This document shows positions 40,521-50,495 of a stretch of 64,000 nucleotides of DNA, piece after piece. Source of the DNA: Cylindrotheca closterium. Its lineage: Eukaryota > Bacillariophyta > Bacillariophyceae > Bacillariales > Bacillariaceae. The stretch spans positions 28,513-92,512 of the forward strand of contig CAKOGP040000136.1 of assembly GCA_933822405.4 (NCBI GenBank), given 5' to 3'. The notes under the pieces are model-generated. The model was not told where the DNA came from and did not search any database. It saw nothing but the letters and a program-made list of their open reading frames with translations. The translations under genes were made by a program, and so were the position numbers. Position 1 is the first letter of the stretch. The number at the start of each line of letters is the position of its first letter.

Positions 40521-41218
40521 AGGAACGATTGAAGGGATCCACGCTATTTTGCCCGATACTGCTACACAAACATCGAGGCACCTTTTTGACAAACACAATT
40601 TTATCAGTTTGTATTTTCAGAACACATAGACATAAAATATAGAAGAAAAACGAACAAGGATTCCTATGCAATACTGCTCTATCAAGATGCATCTATAACG
40701 ATGGTCACCGACGGCAGAAAACCAGCCTTTCTAACAGAGATGCAAGGGGCAAAGATATCGAAAAACTCATGCTTTGTACTAAACATTATATTTTGGCATC
40801 CTCTAAGGCATGTTGGAAGTGCAGTTTGAAATTTACAGAGTCTGTGCCCAATATGAGGTGGGAACTTTTCTGACCTTTCAAACCGGTCTGCTCCTTTTTT
40901 GCCATCCTTCGTTCAAACGTCCAACTTCAAACTACAACTTGAAGTTCAACTACGACACCGTCTGATCCTCTTGACACTCTTGATCACTCGTTTCGATTTG
41001 CCACGTAATATAACTTGAGTCGTTAAGTAAATTCATACGTGGTTTTTGATCAGACAATTCTTCTAGATCTTTATCATACATACGTCGTGCAAGTTGAAAG
41101 TTGCAGTGGGAGCATATCCATGTCGTGTAATTTGCCGATATTATGATCGTGCAAAGATGCCCATTTCATAATTTCTCAAAATACAATGTTTGCACACAAA
41201 ACCAACACAACATTCGAT
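40521..41218. other. Intergenic spacer
   Basis: Upstream of the second short-family gene. The segment around 41040-41080 resembles 42120-42160 (TTTTGATCAGAC...AGATCTTT), so the promoters were duplicated with the genes. Confidence 0.6.
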
Positions 41219-41419
41219 ATGATGTCTCTAGGCTCCGACTTTGAATCTTCAGCCTTCCTTCCATCCATCCCAGAAGAGGAAGATGAGTGCTTGAGAGAGC
41301 GACCTTCATTCCTTTCCACTTCGGAACGGCTTTCTTCAGCACCAACGTGCCCAAGAAGATCAATTGACAGCGACAGTCTTGTTGCGTTGCTCGCACAAGT
41401 CGACATTGAAAGTGTCTGA
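41219..41419 (+). CDS. Short Ser-rich family protein, member 2 (66 aa)
   Basis: Start taken at the ATGATG pair at 41219, conserved with the copy at 42250; an in-frame ATG at 41186 is an alternative. The N-terminus is MMSLGSDFESSAFLPSIP, then an acidic patch, then the family box RPSFLSTSERLSSAPTCP and DSDSLVALLAQVDIESV. It lacks the MSLQSYF N-terminal box, so it is a shorter variant. Unknown function; very short but supported by clear conservation with the next copy. Confidence 0.62.
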   Translation: MMSLGSDFESSAFLPSIPEEEDECLRERPSFLSTSERLSSAPTCPRRSIDSDSLVALLAQVDIESV

Positions 41420-42249
41420 GCTACCGAGCTTTCAATCATCAACCAGCGAATCATCGATCTGGTTGACCCCCCAGCACAACAGTATCAAAAGCAGAGTGGT
41501 GGCCAAAAGCAAACCGATTGCCAACACAATGATGTTTCTGCACCGTGCAGCCTACCAAGGAAATTAAAAGCACAACAACCACAGGCCACACAATGAAACA
41601 TCGACCGCAGCTAAAAATGAAACGCACAATCAATAGTATAGAATCAATAAGAGATAAATACACTCTACACCGATCAACTCCTCCTCATCATGCAATCATC
41701 GTAGGTATACAAATGGATCCATACTGTAACGGCGTGGCGTTACTTTAGGATGGTGCTCATAAGATTCCCTCTATGTTTTGAACCTACCATAGGAGAGAGG
41801 TGGAACAAACACGGTTCCGGTAGAAGAATTGCCAGTAGAAGAAGTACCGGAGGAATTACTACCGGTACGCCCCCAATCGGATGGCGATGCTATTTAGCGG
41901 ACACTTGCTTCTATCAAGACAAAAATATAAATGTTTGCGGTAGGAAGGACTATTAGCTCTGATAGCTTGCAAGGAAGGGAACCAATTCTGTGGCAAGTAC
42001 TTAATGCTTGAACTTAAAGCGTGTAAATGGAACAAATATGGCCCAAAATCTCGCAATGAAATAACAACTGTGTTCTCATTGGATCTAAAGACAAGCGCGT
42101 GTTACATATCAGTACCGTACACGTCTTTTGATCAGACCAATGCTTCAAGATCTTTCCGTTGTTGAATTTGCAGATGTGGCAGATACTTTACTGTAGCATC
42201 CCATATCTTCACTATTTTTTCGACACAATCCACGGCAACAGCATTCAAT
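41420..42249. other. Intergenic spacer
   Basis: No supported gene. The bases just before 42250 resemble those before 41219. Confidence 0.6.
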
Positions 42250-42444
42250 ATGATGCCTCTAAACTCCGACTCTGAACCTTCTGGTGCCTGCCTTCCATCC
42301 ATCCCGGAAGAGGAAGAGCGTCCTTCGTTCCTTTCTACTTCAGAACGACTCTCTGCAACACCCACATGCCCAAGAAGATCAGTCGACGGTGACAGTATTG
42401 TTGCTGGATTGCTCGGCGCACAAGTCGACATTGAAAGTGCCTGA
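42250..42444 (+). CDS. Short Ser-rich family protein, member 3 (64 aa)
   Basis: The ATGATG start at 42250 aligns with member 2. It encodes MMPLNSDSEPSGACLPSIP, an acidic patch, RPSFLSTSERLSATPTCP and VDGDSIVAGLLGAQVDIESA. It is a clear tandem duplicate of member 2, with substitutions that mostly keep the protein pattern, which suggests that the frame is used. Confidence 0.62.
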   Translation: MMPLNSDSEPSGACLPSIPEEEERPSFLSTSERLSATPTCPRRSVDGDSIVAGLLGAQVDIESA

Positions 42445-42861
42445 ACGCTTTCCTTCACCTCAACCAGTGAATAGCTTTCCTCCATCCATGACTACTCGAT
42501 TATGATGATCCCATCGATCAATGATCGCAGAAAGAACGACTTGCAACGACCATATACATCAAAACATAGTATGCCACACGGCGACAAATCTTCCAGAAGT
42601 CGTGCGAGCCGACCTAGCTAAGCAAGAACATAGAATAGAGAGATTACATAACATAAATAAATACAATCTACTCAGCCAACTCACAACAAATCGTACCGAA
42701 CCAGCATAGAATTGACATGAATGCAGGTGAAGAGAATCTGGACTTCTTGCTACTACTACTACTAGATCACGAGACCAATCATACCACTTCGCCAAACGTA
42801 GCACCATTTTACCGGTCTGAAGCCGGGAGAGAGTTGCGAGAAACAAGGTCCTGGTGGTAGT
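42445..42861. other. Intergenic spacer
   Basis: Shows partial similarity to the region after member 2 (AGAGAT...AAATACA.TCTAC). No gene supported. Confidence 0.55.
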
Positions 42862-43068
42862 CTACGGTCTAAGATACCAAATGTAGTGGGCAGTAGTGGC
42901 GCCATTGAAACCGGGAATAAGAGTACATCCCAAATTCTCAGCCAGCTGTTTTTCGAGACGAACCAAGAGTTCGGCGGGGGCTTTTGTCAATTTGCTTCTT
43001 GCTGCCAAGTCGTCAGGCAGAGGTGTTTTCCCGATACGTGTTGAGCAACCAATGAAAAGAAGGCCCAT
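42862..43068 (-). CDS. Small hypothetical protein (68 aa)
   Basis: An ATG at 43066-43068 opens a short frame with balanced codon use: MGLLFIGCSTRIGKTPLPDD, a Lys/Leu-rich helix (LLVRLEKQLAENLG) and an aromatic end (TAHYIWYLRP). It could be a small intact protein or the last exon of an older gene. No family is recognised. Confidence 0.4.
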   Translation of the reverse strand: MGLLFIGCSTRIGKTPLPDDLAARSKLTKAPAELLVRLEKQLAENLGCTLIPGFNGATTAHYIWYLRP

Positions 43069-43450
43069 CTTGATAAGAGTGACACTTTATTCCGTTAGTT
43101 AAATGCAAACCCGTATGTATCATAGGTACGAGGAGGAGTCAAAGTCCTTAATTCGGATTTTGGTTCCTCAACTTCGGAATCTTTGATACTTTCATTCTGT
43201 CGAGTTAAAAGTTTTGAATTCGTGCATTCGATCGAATTCGGATTTTCGCGTCACGGGTTCATTTTCTATTTAGGGATGAATCAAAGTCCTAAGTATCAAA
43301 GTCATTGAATTCATTCGGATTTTGGTTCGCACATTCTGGAAAATGGAAACTGCACAGAAGATATTTTCAATTTACCGGTATAATACCACCCAACAAGAAT
43401 TCATACTGGAGACACAATTTTTTTTATATAAAAATCATCAACACACCAAA
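43069..43450. other. Divergent intergenic region
   Basis: Probable promoter of member 4 of the short family. A T-run and ATATAAAAAT lie just before the start. Confidence 0.55.
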
Positions 43451-43900
43451 ATGTCCCTGCAATCCTACTTTGAAAATCTACAGCGAGAACACAATGCTAC
43501 TTGCGTCGAGTTTATCGCAGATCAAGCAAAATGCGACGAAGGAAGGATACGTTTCCCAGCAGCACCATCCCTGGCTGTGCAACAACAACAACCACAGCGA
43601 CCTTCCTTTCGCTCAGACTCGGAACGACATTCGGCTGCTCCAACATGTCCACTGAGAACCACGAGTTTTGAAGATTTGGTACAGCTATGTCATGACGAGG
43701 GAGCTGCTCTCGCTCTAAGGATGAAGAACTTTGCACTCCTGAACGACAAGGACGACACTAGCACCACCAATAATCTTGTTCTTGTTGCACAGCAATCCAA
43801 GAATCATGAGGAGCATGACGAACTTGAATGCCGGTCTTCCTTGAAGCAACTGCAACCAGCATCGTCGCCAGCAAATGTTGTTGTTGCGAGGTGTGGATAA
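43451..43900 (+). CDS. Short Ser-rich family protein, member 4 (149 aa)
   Basis: The ATG at 43451 (CCAAAATGTCC) aligns with member 1. The N-terminal box MSLQSYFENLQREHNATCVE is followed by a Gln-rich linker and the family box RPSFRSDSERHSAAPTCP. A longer C-terminal part includes a helix (FEDLVQLCHDEGAALALRMK) and a charged tail. It is the longest member. Unknown function; the conserved N- and C-boxes flanking a variable linker suggest two short binding motifs. Confidence 0.72.
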   Translation: MSLQSYFENLQREHNATCVEFIADQAKCDEGRIRFPAAPSLAVQQQQPQRPSFRSDSERHSAAPTCPLRTTSFEDLVQLCHDEGAALALRMKNFALLNDKDDTSTTNNLVLVAQQSKNHEEHDELECRSSLKQLQPASSPANVVVARCG

Positions 43901-44419
43901 TCTACCGACCATGCTTGCGACGCTGTACAAAAATATATACATAAGATTTTGATAAACCAATACATTGATCAGCCCATTTTTACAATTGATTCATTCGATG
44001 ATGAGCCATGTACATGTACCAGGTACTGTACGGTATCGGTACGTGTACAGCATGTGCAATCGTATCTGAAATTTGGAGTGACGACTCCAACGAGTCGGAA
44101 ACTTCCGTCCTTCACGTGACTGAATTGAATAGTGAATGACGTGGTAGAAAGTGGCGGTAAATCTCCACATCTGTACGACTGCATCACCACCATCGAAACC
44201 CGTTGAAAATGTATCGACGACACCTGTTTGTACTGTAGTGAATTGCCAACACAGCACCAATTACCGCTGACTGGGCAATTCACTTTCGAAATCATGACTC
44301 TTGTTTCGACCTTCCTTTTCTCATAATTGCCAAAAGCAAACAAAACGATAGCACAATCAATCATTGTCCTGTCAAATCAAGAAACCAACATCAGAACAAA
44401 ACAACAAGCACTAAAAAGT
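43901..44419. other. Intergenic spacer
   Basis: Promoter region of the LHC gene. No gene supported. Confidence 0.6.
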
Positions 44420-45295
44420 ATGAAGACTACATTCACCACTCTCGCAATCATCCCAGCTACCTTGGCCTTTGCTCCACAAAATGGAATCATGTCAAAGACT
44501 GCGCTCAAGGCATCCGCCGCTATGGGAACTAACAACAATACCAACAACAACAAGAAGACTCTCTACGATCCTCTTGGCCTTTATCCAGCCAACTCTCCTG
44601 AACGAATGTCTGGAGCCATCAAGCCTCTCGAGGCATTCTCTGAACCAGACAAAGCAGTCACCGATCCTCTTGGACTCTACAGAGACGAGACTGAAGTCTC
44701 CTCCTCGCTCGAGATGTCTGCTTCGTTGCCCTTTGTGACTCGCCCTTCCCATTTGGATGGGAGTCTTGCTGGTGACCGCGGATTCGACCCATTCAACTTT
44801 GCTGCGGGAGAAGGGTCCCTAGAATGGTACCGCACCTCCGAACGAAAGCATGGACGAATTGCCATGCTCGCTGCTGTCGGATGGCCGATTGCCGAACTCT
44901 TCCACAATACCATTGCGGATAATGTTGGATTCCCTTCCCTCTTGGCCAGCGGCGATCGTGTGCCATCTGTCTTGAATGACGGCCTTGCCCACGTCCCCTT
45001 TGCGCAATTCTGGATCCCCGTAATTGCCGCAGCGAGTGCCTTGGAGATCAGCCAGTCTTTGGACCAAGAAGAAGCCCGCTACATGCTGTCTCCTGAGAGC
45101 AACTACAATGCTCAAGTCAGCTTTGTCGAAGAAGCGGAGGTCTTCAATGGCCGTCTTGCCATGCTGGCGATTACTGGATTTGCGATCCAAGAATTCTTGT
45201 TCCAAGATGCCGTCGTGAATCAGTTTCCCATATTTTTCAAGCCATTCAGTGTTGCTATGGAACAGCTCATGAACTCGGCTCCCATCTCATTGTAA
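44420..45295 (+). CDS. LHC-superfamily protein, plastid (291 aa)
   Basis: Start at ATG 44420, which begins a signal peptide ending in LAFAPQN (AFAP-type plastid motif); the frame is open upstream through another ATG at 44327, but that would bury the signal. Three membrane helices: the first with ERKHGRIAMLAAVG, the third with EEAEVFNGRLAMLAITG, both classical chlorophyll-binding helices, and a middle one near residues 195-215. The N-terminal region carries two copies of DPLGLY, which is unusual. The long loop between helices 1 and 2 and the DGSLAGDRGFDPFNF entry suggest a RedCAP- or LHCZ-like protein rather than a standard fucoxanthin protein; this subclass call is tentative. AATAAA at 45378. 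Confidence 0.88.
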   Translation: MKTTFTTLAIIPATLAFAPQNGIMSKTALKASAAMGTNNNTNNNKKTLYDPLGLYPANSPERMSGAIKPLEAFSEPDKAVTDPLGLYRDETEVSSSLEMSASLPFVTRPSHLDGSLAGDRGFDPFNFAAGEGSLEWYRTSERKHGRIAMLAAVGWPIAELFHNTIADNVGFPSLLASGDRVPSVLNDGLAHVPFAQFWIPVIAAASALEISQSLDQEEARYMLSPESNYNAQVSFVEEAEVFNGRLAMLAITGFAIQEFLFQDAVVNQFPIFFKPFSVAMEQLMNSAPISL

Positions 45296-45600
45296 AAAGC
45301 ACAATTCCAAGAACATGATGGACCAAACTGATCATGTTGTTTTCAGTTAGTAATATTGTATGCTGCAGTTTGTAAATAATAAAAAATAGTAAAATAAAAA
45401 GTAACAACTCTGATACCAAAGTGTCGTCTATACTAGAAGAGACTGATCCTACAAAATACAGTCTTGATTATTGTTTGATAATTAAGGCTAATGCTGCATT
45501 CAATCAAGTTTATCCGATTTTTATACTTTTATATGAATATTTCTACCCTGTATTCATTCTGATTTTACCGTCTTCTTGTGCTAAGCTTGTTGGCATGGTG
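45296..45600. other. Intergenic, convergent 3' ends
   Basis: AT-rich spacer with the LHC poly(A) signal at 45378-45383. Confidence 0.7.
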
Positions 45601-46215
45601 TTAAAACATGGACATGCTGAACTCATTGTCATTGAGGTAGTCGCTCATTTCAAATCTCAATCGTAATGATGATGATGATGATGATGGTCCAGCAGCAGCA
45701 TCCTCGCCCTCCTTATTGCTGCGTTCTTCACAGAGTCCAACCGTGGACAAAGAACTGAAAGATGCATCATCCTTTTCGTATGGAGCTTGTTGTCTGGTAC
45801 CAGAGTCGGCCAATCTGGTTTGGTTCGTTCGAGTGTGGAGATCTTCCATCAAGGATCGGGAGGAGGAATCATGTAGTTGTCTCCTTCTCGATTGTGCTCC
45901 TGCGAGCAAAGATGATGATGGTCTCGATTCATGACCTGCTGCTCTTTCTTGATTCCATAACAACTGCTGTGGACCATCTTGCATTTCTTGGAGGTACAAT
46001 GACAATCTTGGGGAACATGTATATTTGTTCACTCCAGTACGACCAGAGGATTGGTTTTGAAGATAGATGGATGCTGGTCGTACGGACTTCATTCGGATGC
46101 TGGTGGAATAGCTGGAGGAGACACTGCTGGAAGAACCCAGGCTTTTTCGAACTTGCTGGTGTTGTTTTTGTTGTTGCTTGCGTGGGAATTGAAATCTTTG
46201 GAATAGTTTTGTCAT
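45601..46215 (-). CDS. Hypothetical Ser/Gln/Arg-rich protein (204 aa)
   Basis: The start is ATG 46213-46215 (MTKLFQRFQFPRKQQQKQHQ); the frame is open upstream without ATG. The sequence is basic and Gln rich at the N-terminus and Ser rich throughout, with a GAT-repeat-encoded Ser run near the end, then RLRFEMSDYLNDNEFSMSMF. No domain or membrane segment. It may be a disordered regulatory protein. Confidence is moderate, because low-complexity sequence lengthens frames by chance. Confidence 0.5.
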   Translation of the reverse strand: MTKLFQRFQFPRKQQQKQHQQVRKSLGSSSSVSSSYSTSIRMKSVRPASIYLQNQSSGRTGVNKYTCSPRLSLYLQEMQDGPQQLLWNQERAAGHESRPSSSLLAGAQSRRRQLHDSSSRSLMEDLHTRTNQTRLADSGTRQQAPYEKDDASFSSLSTVGLCEERSNKEGEDAAAGPSSSSSSLRLRFEMSDYLNDNEFSMSMF

Positions 46216-46794
46216 GGTGAAAGTTTGTTTGTTTGTTCGTTCGTTGTTGTCGTGTTCTGTTGGTGTCAATTATTTTGTGTGACGACCACATGAGTTTGAA
46301 ATTTTTTTTTCTTCTTCCAAAAGTAACTAATGAAAATGACTCACAGGAGTGACCAAAGAAAAGTATAGATCACTTTCAAATTTTATTCACTCATTGTCAG
46401 CAAATAAGGTTGAATTATGAACTTTTATTATGACTTTACAATGCTTGAAGATATCAGTGATATTGTACTGTTGTACCGGTATGGTATACCTTGAGTGAAT
46501 GCTGGTCCTTGTTTGTAATGTGGTGGGTTGGGATGGAGCTCGGATTAATCGATCAATGTGTGGGACTGACTGACCAACCGCCTGCTGACTCACTCAAGTT
46601 TCAAGTTTCCCGCCAAAAGAAAAATCGAAATGTTTTATCATCGGCCATGCTGTATGCGCAATATGACCTACCGATATATTCATAGTATATTACACAATAT
46701 ATAATAATAATTCCTCCTACATATACAAACAAGTTCCCAATCCATTGAACGAAACGTCCATCATCAGAGAACAACTGAAGGAATAGCTGGTGCC
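46216..46794. other. Divergent intergenic region
   Basis: Lies between the hypothetical gene and a decayed TPR-family copy. No gene supported. Confidence 0.6.
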
Positions 46795-48200
46795 ATGAGT
46801 GGTGAGCTCAAAATCATCACTATTGCTAGTGGCGGTGGGGTCTATGCTATTATGCTATCAGCAATCACGTTGAATTCAAGGAATTGCTGGAATTGCTGGA
46901 CGCAAAGTTCTTGGAGAATGCTGAAACAAAATTACGGGCGCTTGGATATGCCTCGCTAGCTGATGGAGGAACTTACACGGCTAAATCTAGCATTGCCACA
47001 AATGAAAACATCCATTAATGGCAGGATAATACAACAGCAAGAGACACCAAATACATCTGCAGCCCTTCGCCAAGCGTTGAATCAGTCAATGGAAAGCCAG
47101 CAGAATCCAATCAATGTCAGAAACAACGACGACGAAGATGATGGTGATGATGACGAAGTCAACAAGAAAAGACCAGCTGAAGAAACGACTTACAGCAAAG
47201 CAACAACAAAAAAGCAAAAGAAGCACACGAATAAGGATGAGAAGAAAATGAAGCACACGAACGGGGATGAGACAATCGTAGTAGTAAGCAGTGATAGTGA
47301 TAATGATGCAGGATCACAAGCGACAAATAAAGACACAAATGAGCAGCCATCTGATGAGCCAGAAAAGGAGAATCAATTGAGTGAGGCGCTCAAGCTCATG
47401 ATAGATGGGGATTTCTTGCGTGACCAAGATAACCATGAAGAAGCATTGATTGTATATAGAAAAGCGCTTGATATTCGATTAGAACTACTGTTGGGAACTC
47501 GCCATAGTGACACTGCTCGATCGTACCACAATATCGGGGTTGTCTTGGACAATCAAGAGAAATATGACGAAGCATCGAAGAATTATCAGTATGCGCTGGA
47601 CATTCAATTGGAAATCGTTGGCAATCGTCATGAATATGTTGCCGACACATATTACAATATGGGAAATGCCTTGGCAAAACAAAATTTGCCCGAAGAAGCA
47701 CTGAGGAGCTTCCAAAAGGCACTTGACATACAGTTGGAAGTACTTGGCAATCGTCATGAATATGTTGCCGACACATATTACAATATGGGAAATGCCTTGG
47801 CAAAACAAAAGTTACACGAAGAAGCACTGAGGAGCTTCCAAAAGGCACTTAATATACAGGTGGAACTACTTGGCAATCGTCATGAAGACGTTGCCCACAC
47901 ATATTACCGCATGGGTGGTGTTTTGGAGAACCAATTCAAATAAAAGAAATCATTGAAGATGTATCGTCAAGCTCTCGATATTCATATAGAAGTCCTTGGC
48001 AAACCTCATGAAGATGTTGCCCGCACATATAACAGTATGGGAGACGTCTTGAAACAGCAAAATCAACACACGAAAGCGAGTATCATGTACCAACAGTCTC
48101 TTGATATATCTCTTTGGAAATCTACGGCGAGGGCCATACAGATGTTGTAGACGCACGCAAGAAACTGACACATGAGTGCTTGAGAACTTGGCGGAGATGA
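46795..48200 (+). pseudogene. Decayed domain-plus-TPR family gene
   Basis: ATG 46795 starts the family domain (ITIASGGGVYAI), but a short duplicated insertion near 46850 shifts the frame. The domain resumes in another frame (FKELLELLDAKFLENAETK, RALGYASLADGGTYTAKSS). A second shift near 46990 leads into a long open part (to 47943) with linker, KKRPAEE and KKQKKH basic clusters, IVVVSSDSDND and about five TPR units. A TAA at 47941-47943 replaces an expected Tyr codon (FKYKESLKMYR in relatives). One more TPR follows before a last shift near 48110. Two units differ by an almost exact 126-bp duplication (47618/47744). Located 31 kb from its relatives. Confidence 0.82.
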
Positions 48201-48836
48201 GGTGTAGATTGTATGCTAGATTCCAGGAAGTGCTGCCCTCGTCGAAAAAAAGCTCCATGAAAATCATTATGGATCCAGACCTTTTGAAAATCAATCGCAT
48301 TTTACACTAAAATGCGGAAAAACAAGTCGAAAAGGAGGTTATTACTTCCATAGTTACAGCATCAGCCTCAGGCTAACATCACTACTTGTCATCAAACATC
48401 TGCTTCCACCTAGGTACTAATTGAAGTCTCCAGACGCAAAGCAGATGCTTATATAGCACGATGACAGCTTTTGGTTTGGAAAGAAAGAAAAAACGTGTCG
48501 CGCCTATATTGTCGGTATAGTATGGCGAGATGGTGCCATTGCAAAACAAAGTGAAACAATTTCATTTACAGTACAGCTTTTGATATATATAATGTGAAAG
48601 AGAACTTCTCCCACCAAGAGTGTCTAGTATCATTCCGTTCAGGCCATGCACCAGCAGAGCTTGTCCTTGGTCTTGGTCAGTCAGTAGTGTATGTGAGAAT
48701 AATAGTACCTGGTAGTGACTCTTCGTATGTGGTATTCCTACTTTAGTGGGCTCCTTGATCAGTCTTTTTAACAAGCCAAACCAATAGGCAATACTGATCA
48801 GTCCATGTGTGATATAATGCTTTCCCGCCGGTAGAA
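48201..48836. other. Intergenic, convergent
   Basis: Lies between the decayed TPR copy and the proton channel 3' end. No gene supported. Confidence 0.6.
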
Positions 48837-49787
48837 TCATGCGGAACCTACCTCTTCAGACTCTTTGCGATGAAAGGATTTTGGTGCCTCGGGCAAATCC
48901 AGATTATTTTCTTTCATTTTCTCTTCTAGCTCTTCGGCATAGTCCATGAGAGCTTTGTATCGTTTGTGAGTCAATTCCGTCGTCACTTCAATGATTCCAT
49001 GTCCAATCCGAACAAATCTCCATACACGAGCAAAAATGATCAATCCCCCTAAACTGGACAGTCCAAGGTCTTCATGATCAAAGTGGAACAGGAGTTCCAA
49101 TGTCAAGCTCACCACAATGATAATGTAGTCAAACAGATAAAAGACTTGTCGGCAAAAGACGGAGGGTCCCAAGGCAATCAGTTCCAGATGAATTTCGACG
49201 AAAAAGGTCGATAAAATCGCAATCGTCATTGCAAACAATGCAATCTCGACCGAATGAACCGTATGCCACTTGTTCCCATCGCAAGATCCATATCCAACAG
49301 TGGTTTCGTATCCACTTTCACACACTGGTTCCGACGATGCAAGGAATCGTTCGGCACCTTCTGCCGCCAAAGGACAACAGGCCAAGCAATCTCGCTCAAT
49401 GATATTGCAGGGTGGATAGTGACCCGTTAGAAAGGTTTCAATGAATAGAATGACCACATCCTAAAAGGAAACAGAAAAGATGCAAACGTAGCAGGATAAG
49501 GCATTCGAAAATCCTCTTGAAAATTCAGAATTCAGAATTCAGACAATTTTAGTAAGACGTACCAAAAACAATAGACCCATGAGAGTATATTGGACTTTGT
49601 GATTGTGCAGTATTCGTAGAATGGCAGTCCTCCAATGAAACTCGCCGTGGGTATCCAGCATGTGCTCTTTCACTTTCTGGAGCGCAGGAACCGCAAAGTT
49701 GATACCTGTGGTTTGCAGGCGACTCACACCATTGGCGCGAATCAAGGTGTGGGGTCTTTCGCTCCTGGCATTGTGTATCTTTTCCAT
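48837..49787 (-). CDS. Voltage-gated proton channel (Hv1 type), two exons (282 aa)
   Basis: Exon 1 is 49563-49787 (ATG 49785-49787), exon 2 is 48837-49460; the 102-nt intron is GT-AG. The product is a lone voltage-sensor domain. S1 has D76 and E83 seven residues apart, as in human Hv1 (D112, E119). S2 has F161 and E164 (charge-transfer centre), S3 has D186 and E197 eleven residues on, and S4 reads RVWRFVRIGHG with R220, R223 and R226 and the Hv-specific Trp. The usual Asn after the third Arg (RIxNG) is His229. The S1-S2 loop is long and rich in Cys (about six). The C-terminal helix (YAEELEEKMKENN) can be a dimer coiled coil. Expected in the plasma membrane, extruding H+ on depolarisation. Confidence 0.92.
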
Positions 49788-50495
49788 GTTGATGTATTGT
49801 AATGTTGTGCAAGAAGTGGTACAATAAAATAGCAAATCAGCTGAATGGTTCCTGGCGAAATATTCAATATGGTAGATCAGAATATTGAATGATAGAATAA
49901 GACCCCATCATTCTGCCCATAAAAAGGCGAAGAATTCGCAGACCGAAATTGCACAACAGGAGATTCTAAAAAAGAACTTTAAAAGGCCTGAATTTGAATT
50001 GAATCTTTGGGCCGGTACAATAGCTGCGTAGCAAATACAGTACATGGAGTTGTATTTTCCTCCATGTGTCGATGATCCGAAACTTCAACTGCATGTTGCG
50101 CAACCCACATCAATAATGAGCGCATGCATCATGATGATGATGGCTCACTTTTGTATCGACAGTGCCCCAGCCTTCCGACCTTTCCAACACTATAAAAATC
50201 AGCATCCATCATGACCATCAAAACACACCATGCTGAAAGACAGCGAAGCAACGAGATTCGTTCGTCGGTAAGTAGAATAGGTACGGTTGGATCCGGATGC
50301 CAATACGTATTTGTTCGCCATCAGGGTATATGGTTTTGCTTTCGTAGCGCAAGTCGATAGAATGGTCGGCTTGCTGCTAGCTCCAGTCGTCTGCTGTAGT
50401 CTTTTTTTATATCCAATTCATCATGTGTTTTGCCTCCATTGCAGTTTGAAGTATTTTCGCTCAGACAAAGTAGGAATGCATACATATGTTCGCCA
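49788..50495. other. Intergenic spacer
   Basis: Promoter of the proton channel and 3' end of the next gene on the same strand. No gene supported. Confidence 0.6.

Noticed and set aside
42132..42485. 117-codon minus-strand frame
   Set aside because: It is antisense to the conserved short-family gene at 42250; conservation between copies follows the plus-strand protein.
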